Origin: Bryobacterales bacterium
Lineage (GTDB): Bacteria; Acidobacteriota; Terriglobia; Bryobacterales; Bryobacteraceae
DNA: 43,162 bases
NCBI GenBank assembly: GCA_016789755.1
Contig: JAEUQG010000344.1
Location: 1-43,162 of the forward strand
Direction of reading: 5' to 3'
In this document: positions 8,274-15,474 of the stretch, piece after piece
How positions within the stretch are numbered: position 1 is the stretch's first letter
How the letters are laid out: each line of letters starts with the position of its first letter
Made by a program: the position numbers and the translations under genes
The notes under the pieces: model-generated
What the model saw: only the letters and a program-made list of their open reading frames with translations
Databases searched by the model: none
What the model was told of the DNA's origin: nothing

Positions 8274-9061
8274 CTGCATCCGCTATTGCCAGTCTGCGGA
8301 ATCCACTGATCAAGGAAATTCGCCGCGCGCTGTCCAAAGGCACGCTGACCGAAGGTGGCTTTGCAGTCGCCGAGAGTTTTCACTTGCTGGAAGAGGCGCT
8401 GCGCAGCGACTGCGAAGTACATTCGGTATTGGCCGCCGAAGGTGTGCAGAGTGCGGTGCAGCGGCACATCCGTAACCTGCAAGGCGTGCGCCTCCACGTG
8501 GCGAGCCCCGAGGTGTTCGATTCCATCAGCACCACGGAGAACAGCCAGGGGGTGGTGGCGCTGGTGCGTCCGCCGCAATCGACGTTGGACCATCTGCTGC
8601 GCGGGCGGACGCTGCTGGTGGTTCTGGATGGCGTGCAGGACCCCGGCAATGCCGGCACGATTGTCCGCTCCGCCGAAGCCTTCGGCTCTACCGGCGTGCT
8701 ATTCCTCAAGGGAAGCGTGAGTCCCTACAACTCCAAAACGCTCCGTGCTTCGGCAGGTTCGCTGTTCCGATTGCCCGCCGTGTCTGGCATCGATGCCGAA
8801 CTGGCGCGCGCCGCTCTACAACAGGCGCGCCTCGATGTATACACCGCGATGCCCGGGTCGGCGCGGCAACTCCAGGACATCGATTTCCGCCGTAAGTGCG
8901 CCATCGTTATCGGCAACGAAGGGCAGGGCGTCAGCCGGCGCATGCAGGACATCGCCAGCGACCTCGCCATTCCCACAAGCGGGGTGGAATCTCTGAATGC
9001 CGCCATTGCCGCCAGCATCATCCTCTATGAGGCCAGCCGCCAACGGAGAGCAACCGCGTGA
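8270..9061 (+). CDS. TrmH/SpoU-family RNA 2'-O-ribose methyltransferase
   Basis: This 263-residue protein has the two-domain layout of RlmB/TsnR-like enzymes: an N-terminal RNA-binding L30e-like domain (about 1-95) and a trefoil-knot SPOUT domain. The three SpoU motifs are intact: NAGTIVRSAEAFG (127-139), IGNEGQGVS (214-222) and VESLNAAIAASI (239-250). It is expected to transfer methyl from S-adenosylmethionine to a ribose 2'-OH of 23S rRNA or tRNA in the cytosol. The exact target cannot be assigned, so I give no symbol. The stop overlaps the GTG start of rarA by four bases, so the two are probably translationally coupled. Confidence 0.9.
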   Translation: MTASAIASLRNPLIKEIRRALSKGTLTEGGFAVAESFHLLEEALRSDCEVHSVLAAEGVQSAVQRHIRNLQGVRLHVASPEVFDSISTTENSQGVVALVRPPQSTLDHLLRGRTLLVVLDGVQDPGNAGTIVRSAEAFGSTGVLFLKGSVSPYNSKTLRASAGSLFRLPAVSGIDAELARAALQQARLDVYTAMPGSARQLQDIDFRRKCAIVIGNEGQGVSRRMQDIASDLAIPTSGVESLNAAIAASIILYEASRQRRATA

Positions 9062-10392
9062 GCCTGTTTGAACCCAATCCGCTGGCCGCGGAAGATGCGG
9101 ATGCTTCACGGCCGCTCGCCGAGCGCATGCGTCCGCGAACGTTGGAAGAATACATCGGGCAGGAACATATTCTCGGACCCGGCAAGCCGCTCCGCATGCA
9201 GATGGAGCGCGATCAACTCACTTCCATGATTCTGTGGGGGCCGCCCGGCGTCGGGAAGACTTCGCTTGCGCGGCTGATCGCGCGAATGACGCGATGCGAC
9301 TTTGTACCCTTCAGCGCGGTGACCAGCGGAATCAAGGAAGTCAAGTCGATCATGGCCGAGGCTGAGCACAACCGCAAGATCGGCCGCCGCACCCTGTTGT
9401 TCGTGGATGAAATTCACCGCTTCAACAAGTCGCAGCAGGATGCGTTTCTGCCTTACGTAGAGAAAGGCGACGTGATCCTCATTGGGGCCACCACCGAGAA
9501 TCCATCGTTCGAGGTGATCTCGGCTCTGCTGTCGCGCTCGCGCGTGTTCACCCTCAAATCGTTAGGCATCCCCGAGGTGGTCCGCTTGCTGCGCCGCGCT
9601 GTCGAAGACGAAGACCGCGGCTTGGGCGCACGGCGCTTACAGATTGCCGACGAACAACTGGAGCAGATCGCCATTCACGCCAACGGCGACGCTCGGGCGG
9701 CGTACACAGCGCTCGAACTGGCTGCTGCCGCGGCGGACGCCGGCGAAATCACAGCGCCGCTTCTCGAAGACGTGCTCCAGCGCAAAATGCTGCTCTACGA
9801 CAAAGGCGGCGAGGAGCACTTCAACCTCATCTCGGCCCTCCACAAAAGCGTGCGTTCCTCCGATGCCGACGCAGCACTGTACTGGCTGGCGCGCATGCTG
9901 GAGGCCGGAGAAGACCGCCTCTACATCGCGCGGCGGCTGGTGCGCATGGCGATCGAGGATATCGGCTTGGCAGATCCGCGGGCGATGGAACAGGCTATCG
10001 CGGCGATGCGCACCGTGCATTTCCTCGGCCAGCCGGAGGGCGATCAGGCGTTGGGGCAACTGGCGATCTATCTCGCCATGGCGCCGAAGTCCGATGCCGC
10101 TTACTCCGCGCTAAACGCCGCCCGTGACGTGGCCCGGCGCGCCCTGGCTGAGCCCGTTCCGATGCACCTGCGAAACGCTCCCACGCGCTTGATGAAGAAC
10201 CTCGGGTACGGAGAGGGCTATCAACATGCGCATCAGTCCGAGGCGGGACTGGCATCCATGGAGTGCCTCCCCGGCTCGCTCGCCGGCACACGGTTCTATG
10301 AGCCCACGGCGCGCGGCATCGAGGCGCGGCTGCGGGAACGGCTGGAAGAAATCCGCAAATGGAAAGCGGAGCAGCGCGGCCAGGGAGGATAA
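9058..10392 (+). CDS. rarA: Replication-associated recombination protein A (RarA/MgsA AAA+ ATPase)
   Basis: The 444-residue protein has the full-length RarA layout. Walker A is GPPGVGKT (61-68), Walker B with DEIH is LLFVDEIHRF (113-122), sensor 1 is GATTENPSF (143-151), and LLSRSRVF (157-164) contains the likely arginine finger. The C-terminal part carries the tetramerisation region, including LGYGEGYQHAH. RarA acts at stalled replication forks and is related to the clamp-loader ATPases. The start is GTG at 9058, overlapping the previous stop as GTGA. The stop reads TAATG, but that ATG opens only a shadow frame; the real downstream start is 8 bp further on. Confidence 0.95.
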   Translation: MSLFEPNPLAAEDADASRPLAERMRPRTLEEYIGQEHILGPGKPLRMQMERDQLTSMILWGPPGVGKTSLARLIARMTRCDFVPFSAVTSGIKEVKSIMAEAEHNRKIGRRTLLFVDEIHRFNKSQQDAFLPYVEKGDVILIGATTENPSFEVISALLSRSRVFTLKSLGIPEVVRLLRRAVEDEDRGLGARRLQIADEQLEQIAIHANGDARAAYTALELAAAAADAGEITAPLLEDVLQRKMLLYDKGGEEHFNLISALHKSVRSSDADAALYWLARMLEAGEDRLYIARRLVRMAIEDIGLADPRAMEQAIAAMRTVHFLGQPEGDQALGQLAIYLAMAPKSDAAYSALNAARDVARRALAEPVPMHLRNAPTRLMKNLGYGEGYQHAHQSEAGLASMECLPGSLAGTRFYEPTARGIEARLRERLEEIRKWKAEQRGQGG

Positions 10393-10399
10393 TGCGAGC

Positions 10400-12700
10400 A
10401 TGCTGTGGATATTGGCGTTGGTGGCATCCGGCCCTATGCAGGCGGAAGATCGCATCTGGTTTCGCCAACCGGCTAACTCCTGGTTTGAGGCCGTTCCTGT
10501 CGGCAACGGGAGGCTGGGCGCGATGGTTTTCGGCGGCGTGCCGGAAGAGCGGTTGCAACTGAATGAGGACACGGTGTGGGCGGGAAAGCGCATGGACCGG
10601 GTCAATCCCGAGGGGCGCGCGGCTGTCACCAAGACGCGCCAGTTGCTGAAGGAAGGCAAGATCAGAGAGGCGGAAGAAGCGGCGCAAGCGATGCTGGCCA
10701 AGCCCGTGCGCATGCCTCCCTATCAGCCGTTGGGCGATCTGAAGATCGGCTTCGCGCATCCTGGAACGCCCTCCGCTTACGCCCGGGAACTCAGTCTGGA
10801 CACCGCCATCGCACGTACCGTGTACCGCATCGCCGACACCACTTACACACGCGAAGTGTTCGCCTCTTATCCGTCGCAGGCCATCGTCGTGCGGTTGAGC
10901 GCCTCCCGCCAGAACAAGCTCAGCTTCCGAGTGTCGATGTCGCGCGAGAATGCCGTCGCAACGGCAGCGGGGAGCCGCGTCACGTTGACAGGTATGGCGA
11001 TGCCGGTGGGCGAGAGAAGTGCCGCAGAACCGAAGACCGGTGTGCGATTCCATGCCGTCACCGACGTGAATCAGTCGGGCGGGCAGATCGCCGTCGAGGG
11101 CGACACTGTCCTCGTGACCAATGCATCGGAAGCTACCCTTCGCGTGGTCGCCGCCACCGATTACTTCGCTGCTCCAGGTGTCGATTGGAAAGTGAAGTGC
11201 CAGGCCGCATTGCTGCGCAGCGCCGCCGCTTATCACACGCTGCGTGCCCGGCATGTGGAAGACTATCAGCGCTTGTACCGCCGCGTTTCCCTCACCTTTC
11301 ACACCGCCGAGAACACTCGCGTTCCCACCGATGTGCGCCTCGATAACGTAAAGAAAGGTGCCTACGATCCCCACCTCGAAGCGCTTTACTTCCAGTTTGC
11401 CCGCTACTTATTGATTGCTTCCAGCCGCCCGGGTTCGCTGCCCGCCAACTTACAGGGCATTTGGAACGACAGCCTCACGCCGCCGTGGGAATCGAAGTAC
11501 ACCATCAATATCAACACGGAGATGAACTACTGGCCGGCCGAGCCGCTGAACCTTGCGGAACTCCATCAGCCGTTGTTCGATCTGCTGGACAAGGCGAGGG
11601 TGGAAGGACGCAAAGTGGCTCGCCAGATGTATGGCGCGCGCGGCTTCGTGGTGCATCACAATACCGATGGATGGGGTCACGCTGTGCCGATCGACGGTAT
11701 CCGTTCCGGCGTATGGCCGACCGGAGGCGCATGGCTCAGCCTGCATCTGTGGGAGCATTACGCCTTCTCGCGAGATCGCGGATTTCTGACGCGCCGCGCC
11801 TATCCGGTCTTGAAGGAAGCATCGGAGTTCTTCCTCGATTACCTGAAATCGGACGAACAGGGCCGATTGCTGTCGGGCCCTTCCATCTCTCCCGAAAATC
11901 GCTACCGCACGGCGGATGGCACCGTCGGCAGTATCGTGATGGGGCCGGAGATGGACACGCGTATCGTCGATGAGTTGTTTCTGCGCACGGCCGAGGCTGC
12001 GGAGATCCTGAAACTGGATGCGGCGTTGCGGCAGCAATTGCAGACAGCCCGCGCGAAACTTCCCCCCATGAAGACGGGCAAGCACGGCCAATTGATGGAA
12101 TGGTTGGAGGACCACGACGAGCCCGAGCCGGGCCATCGCCACATCTCGCATCTCTTCGGATTGCATCCAGGCAATCGAATCACGCCCCGCGGCACGCCGG
12201 AGCTCACGAAGGCCGCCCGCGTCTCGCTCGAGCGCCGGCTCGCCAACGGCGGCGGGCAAACCGGTTGGAGTCAAGCCTGGGTCATCAATTTCTGGGCGCG
12301 GCTGCTCGAAGGCGACAAAGCCGGCGAAGCGCTCATAGGCCTGCTGCGCAAGAGCACCGGGCCTAATCTGCTGGATACGCACCCTGCAGGCCGCAGCTAC
12401 GTCTTTCAGATTGACGGCAATTTCGGCGGCGCGGCGGGTGTCGCGGAAATGCTGCTCCAATCGCAAAACGGCGAACTCGAAATTCTGCCCGCTCTCCCAT
12501 CCTTCTGGCCCGACGGCGAGATCACCGGCCTGCGGGCGCGCGGCGGCGTCGAAGCCGGCATTGCCTGGAAGAATGGCCGCGCCAGACAGGTGATGCTGCT
12601 GTCTTCCGCAAACCAAACCGTGTCTGTAAGGCTGCCCGGATCGGCGCCCGAATCCGTGAAGCTGACCGCCGGCGTCCCCAAAATTCTGGTGTTCGAATGA
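10400..12700 (+). CDS. Secreted GH95 alpha-L-fucosidase-like glycoside hydrolase
   Basis: The protein is 766 residues from the ATG at 10400. That start is chosen because it opens a signal peptide (MLWILALVASGPMQA); the open frame extends upstream into rarA. GH95 hallmarks are VGNGRLGAMVFG (34-45), QLNEDTVW (53-60), NINTEMNYWPAEPLN (370-384), HRHISHLFGLHPGN (579-592) and QIDGNFGG (670-677). GH95 is an inverting fucosidase/galactosidase family. By spacing, Asn370/Asn372, Glu517 in GPEMD and Asp672 likely correspond to its catalytic set, but I aligned from memory. It probably acts in the periplasm or outside the cell on plant or host fucosylated glycans. GGGAGG at 10383-10388 is a distant Shine-Dalgarno. 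The stop overlaps the next start as ATGA. Confidence 0.92.
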   Translation: MLWILALVASGPMQAEDRIWFRQPANSWFEAVPVGNGRLGAMVFGGVPEERLQLNEDTVWAGKRMDRVNPEGRAAVTKTRQLLKEGKIREAEEAAQAMLAKPVRMPPYQPLGDLKIGFAHPGTPSAYARELSLDTAIARTVYRIADTTYTREVFASYPSQAIVVRLSASRQNKLSFRVSMSRENAVATAAGSRVTLTGMAMPVGERSAAEPKTGVRFHAVTDVNQSGGQIAVEGDTVLVTNASEATLRVVAATDYFAAPGVDWKVKCQAALLRSAAAYHTLRARHVEDYQRLYRRVSLTFHTAENTRVPTDVRLDNVKKGAYDPHLEALYFQFARYLLIASSRPGSLPANLQGIWNDSLTPPWESKYTININTEMNYWPAEPLNLAELHQPLFDLLDKARVEGRKVARQMYGARGFVVHHNTDGWGHAVPIDGIRSGVWPTGGAWLSLHLWEHYAFSRDRGFLTRRAYPVLKEASEFFLDYLKSDEQGRLLSGPSISPENRYRTADGTVGSIVMGPEMDTRIVDELFLRTAEAAEILKLDAALRQQLQTARAKLPPMKTGKHGQLMEWLEDHDEPEPGHRHISHLFGLHPGNRITPRGTPELTKAARVSLERRLANGGGQTGWSQAWVINFWARLLEGDKAGEALIGLLRKSTGPNLLDTHPAGRSYVFQIDGNFGGAAGVAEMLLQSQNGELEILPALPSFWPDGEITGLRARGGVEAGIAWKNGRARQVMLLSSANQTVSVRLPGSAPESVKLTAGVPKILVFE

Positions 12701-13779
12701 GAGCGGCGATCCTCATCCTCGCCCTCGGTACGGCATGGGCACAGCAGCGCGCCCGGGATCTCGGCATCAAGCCCGGCGTGCTCCCCGCCGGCCCTCTCAA
12801 CGCCATCACCGACGTGCGCGGCGTGCGCGTCGGACACGTCACGTTGATTGAAGGCGACAGCATCCGCACCGGCGTCACCGCCGTACTCCCCCACGGCGGC
12901 AATCTGTTTCAACAGAAGGTGGCAGGCGCAGTCTTCGTCGGCAATGCCTTCGGCAAACTCGCTGGCAGCACGCAAGTCGAAGAACTGGGCGCCATCGAAA
13001 CACCCATCGTCCTCACGAATACCCTGAGCGTCGCTGAGGGCATTGCCGGCATTGTCGAACATACCCTGGAACAGCCGGGCAACGAACGCGTGGTGTCCGT
13101 TAACGCCGTTGTCGGGGAAACCAACGACAGCCGCCTAAACGATATCCGCCGCCGCTTCGTAACCAAGGCTCACGTGCGCGCCGCCATCGACGCAGCCCGC
13201 CAAGGGCCGGTGCCGGAAGGCGCGGTCGGCGCTGGAACAGGGACATCGGCTTTCGGATTCAAGGGCGGCATCGGGACCTCTTCCCGCGTGCTGCCCCAGA
13301 AACTCGGCGGCTTCACCGTCGGCGTACTCGTCCAGTCGAATTACGGCGGCATTTTGGCCGTCAATGGCGCCCCCGTCGGCAGAGAATTGGGCAGCTATTA
13401 CCTCAAGGACCAATCAGAGCCAGCCCCCGGTGGATCGTGCATGGTGGTCGTAGCCACTGGCGCGCCCCTCGATGCTCGCAATCTGAGGCGCCTCGCAGCG
13501 CGCGCCATTCTCGGGCTCGGTCAAACCGGATCCTCGATGAGCAACGGCAGCGGAGAATACGTCATCGCCTTCTCCACCGCCCCTTCCGCTACGCCGCTCT
13601 TATCCAATGAATCGATGTCCCCTCTCTTTCAGGCCGTTAAGGAGGCTACCGAAGAAGCCGTCTACAACTCGATGCTGATGGCCCGTACGGTGAAGGGCGT
13701 TGAGGGCCGCACAGTGGAGGCCATCCCCATTCCCAAACTGCTCGAGATCCTTCGCCGCCACCGAATCTTGGTGAATTAG
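12697..13779 (+). CDS. Secreted P1-family (DmpA-like) peptidase
   Basis: The 360-residue protein has a short signal peptide (MRAAILILALGTAWAQ). Family P1 enzymes (DmpA/BapA, S58) are N-terminal-nucleophile hydrolases that self-cleave at a Gly-Ser bond. Here Gly246-Ser247 in PGGSCMVVVATGAPL fits that site, and GSGEYVIAFST (284-294) is the following conserved block. The N-terminal block TDVRGVRVGHVTL (38-50) and the EETPIVLTNTL-like segment are also typical. It starts four bases inside the fucosidase gene (ATGA), so they should be cotranslated. Known members release N-terminal D- or L-residues or beta-peptides; the actual substrate is not readable. Confidence 0.88.
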   Translation: MRAAILILALGTAWAQQRARDLGIKPGVLPAGPLNAITDVRGVRVGHVTLIEGDSIRTGVTAVLPHGGNLFQQKVAGAVFVGNAFGKLAGSTQVEELGAIETPIVLTNTLSVAEGIAGIVEHTLEQPGNERVVSVNAVVGETNDSRLNDIRRRFVTKAHVRAAIDAARQGPVPEGAVGAGTGTSAFGFKGGIGTSSRVLPQKLGGFTVGVLVQSNYGGILAVNGAPVGRELGSYYLKDQSEPAPGGSCMVVVATGAPLDARNLRRLAARAILGLGQTGSSMSNGSGEYVIAFSTAPSATPLLSNESMSPLFQAVKEATEEAVYNSMLMARTVKGVEGRTVEAIPIPKLLEILRRHRILVN

Positions 13780-13804
13780 CGTTCCGTCTACGTATACTAA
13801 TGAT

Positions 13805-14365
13805 TTGATATTCGAGCCGCTAAGCAACGAGTACGTCATCAGACTCGCATCCTCCGACGAGGATGCGACCAGACACTTCATGCGTTACTTCGGCAGCCTC
13901 ATCGTCCTCAAACTCCGCTCCCGCGCCTTGCCCGCTCAAGTGATTGAAGAGATCCGCCAGGAAACATTCCTGCGCGTACTGGTGGCCGTACGCAAAGAGG
14001 GGGGCATCCGTGACGGCAGCAAACTCGGCGCCTTCGTCAATACCACCTGCAATCACGTCCTCTCGGAGCACTTCCGTAAAGACTCCCGCTACACCATGCT
14101 CGACCCCGGCCACGCCGAACTGCCCGCCGAAACCGACGGCATCGAACAGGAACTGATGCGGCAGGATGTCCGGCGCAAAGTGCGCGATGTACTTTCGCAA
14201 CTCTCCGACCGCGACCGCGGCATCCTCAATGCCCTCTTCCTCGAGGAGCGCGGCAAGGACGCTGTCTGCGAACAGTTCGGCGTCGGTCGCGATTACCTGC
14301 GTGTCCTCTTGCACCGCGCCAAAAACAGCTTCCGCGCCGTGCTGAAAAAATCCGCCGGCCAGTGA
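13805..14365 (+). CDS. ECF-type sigma-70 family RNA polymerase sigma factor
   Basis: The protein is 186 residues with a TTG start at 13805; the only nearby ATG (13800) runs straight into a stop. Region 2 lies at about 20-85 (FMRYFGSLIVLKLRSR, then EEIRQETFLRVL) and region 4 at about 125-180 (LSDRDRGILNALFLEE, then a helix-turn-helix ending YLRVLLHRAKNSF). These are the core-binding/-10 and -35 recognition domains. No anti-sigma gene is adjacent: the upstream gene is a peptidase 25 bp away and the downstream gene a secreted DUF6807 protein after a 179-bp gap. A weak TTG start suggests low expression. The regulon is unknown. Confidence 0.85.
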   Translation: MIFEPLSNEYVIRLASSDEDATRHFMRYFGSLIVLKLRSRALPAQVIEEIRQETFLRVLVAVRKEGGIRDGSKLGAFVNTTCNHVLSEHFRKDSRYTMLDPGHAELPAETDGIEQELMRQDVRRKVRDVLSQLSDRDRGILNALFLEERGKDAVCEQFGVGRDYLRVLLHRAKNSFRAVLKKSAGQ

Positions 14366-14544
14366 AACGAAGCTCACAGTCCAGTCACTATACAGATGGA
14401 ACAACCCCATGGACCACTAGTGGAAGCGGTGGCGGGGCTTCGCAGATTTACCTGCACAGCGAACTTCGGAGGGGCCTGCGCTACTGCTTCCCATTTTTGT
14501 TCCCCAAAGTGCCCGCAAGCTGTGTTTTACTTGGGGTAATGTCT
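14366..14544 (+). other. Spacer with small palindrome and possible -10 before the DUF6807 gene
   Basis: A frame stays open here upstream of the DUF6807 start, but its translation is low-complexity and it lacks family similarity, so I treat the stretch as non-coding. It holds TATACA at 14389-14394 (a -10-like hexamer without a clear -35) and a perfect ten-base palindrome CCACTAGTGG at 14414-14423 that could be an operator. GGGG at 14533-14536 is placed 8 nt before the ATG at 14545. Confidence 0.3.
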
Positions 14545-15471
14545 ATGCGATGTCTTCTGCCCTTGCTTGCGGCAAGCCTCTACGGCCAGGTTGCCATTCA
14601 ACAGCATCCCGATAAAATCACCGTCGATATCGGCGGCAAGCCGTTTACCGCTCTCTGGACCGGCGCCGATGTGCGCAAGCCCTACCTCTTCCCCGTTTTT
14701 TCCGCCTCCGGGAAAAACGTCACCCGCAGTTACCCCATGGAGAAGGTCGCCGGCGAAACCAATGACCATCCGCATCATCGTGGCCTTTGGTTCAATCACG
14801 GCGACGTTAACAAGGTCGACTTCTGGAGCAGCGATCCGCTCGCCCGCAACGACAACGGATCGAAGATCGCCGTGAAGAAGATCCGCCAGGCCAAGGGTGG
14901 CAAGAAGGGCGTCATCGCCGGCGATTTCGAATGGGTGGACAAAGGCGGGACCGTGCTACTGCAGGAAGCACGCACCATGACGTTCCATGCCGATGGCGAC
15001 AAACGTATGATCGACTTCGACATCAAGCTCACCGCCACGCAGCCGGTCAAGTTCGGCGATACCAAGGAAGGAAGCTTCGGCTTGCGCCTCGCCGACCCGT
15101 TGAAGGAGCAGAAGGGTACAGGCAAGATGACCAACGCCGAAGGTAAAGTGGGCGAGAAAGCCGTCTGGGGCCGCCCTTCCGCATGGGTCGACTACGCGGG
15201 TAGCCTTGATGGCGAACAACTCGGCATCACCATCATGGATCATCCCACTAATCCTGGGCACCCTACGCATTGGCACTCGCGCGCCTACGGGCTCTTCGCC
15301 GCCAACATCTTCGGCCTCCACGACTTTTATAACGACAAGACTAAGGACGGGAGCGTTTCCCTCAAAGCTGGCGGAACCATGCGCTTCCGCTACCGCGTCA
15401 TGATTCACCCCGGTGATACGGCCTCGGTCGATATCGCCGGCGATTACAAGAAATTCGCCGCGACCAAGTAG
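14545..15471 (+). CDS. Secreted DUF6807 (PmoA-like) family protein
   Basis: The protein is 308 residues from the ATG at 14545, which begins a signal peptide (MRCLLPLLAASLYGQ) and is correctly spaced from a GGGG. An ATG six bases earlier is possible but crowds the ribosome site. The block NDHPHHRGLWFNHGDVNKVDFW starts at residue 73 and the C-terminal part includes HPTHWHSRAYGLFAANIFG. Both are typical of the family annotated as PmoA or DUF6807, common in Acidobacteriota and Planctomycetota. The name methane monooxygenase is historical; these are secreted beta-sandwich proteins of unsettled function, often next to sugar oxidoreductases. It converges with the ADOP permease with a 3-bp gap. Confidence 0.82.
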   Translation: MRCLLPLLAASLYGQVAIQQHPDKITVDIGGKPFTALWTGADVRKPYLFPVFSASGKNVTRSYPMEKVAGETNDHPHHRGLWFNHGDVNKVDFWSSDPLARNDNGSKIAVKKIRQAKGGKKGVIAGDFEWVDKGGTVLLQEARTMTFHADGDKRMIDFDIKLTATQPVKFGDTKEGSFGLRLADPLKEQKGTGKMTNAEGKVGEKAVWGRPSAWVDYAGSLDGEQLGITIMDHPTNPGHPTHWHSRAYGLFAANIFGLHDFYNDKTKDGSVSLKAGGTMRFRYRVMIHPGDTASVDIAGDYKKFAATK

Positions 15472-15474
15472 CCG

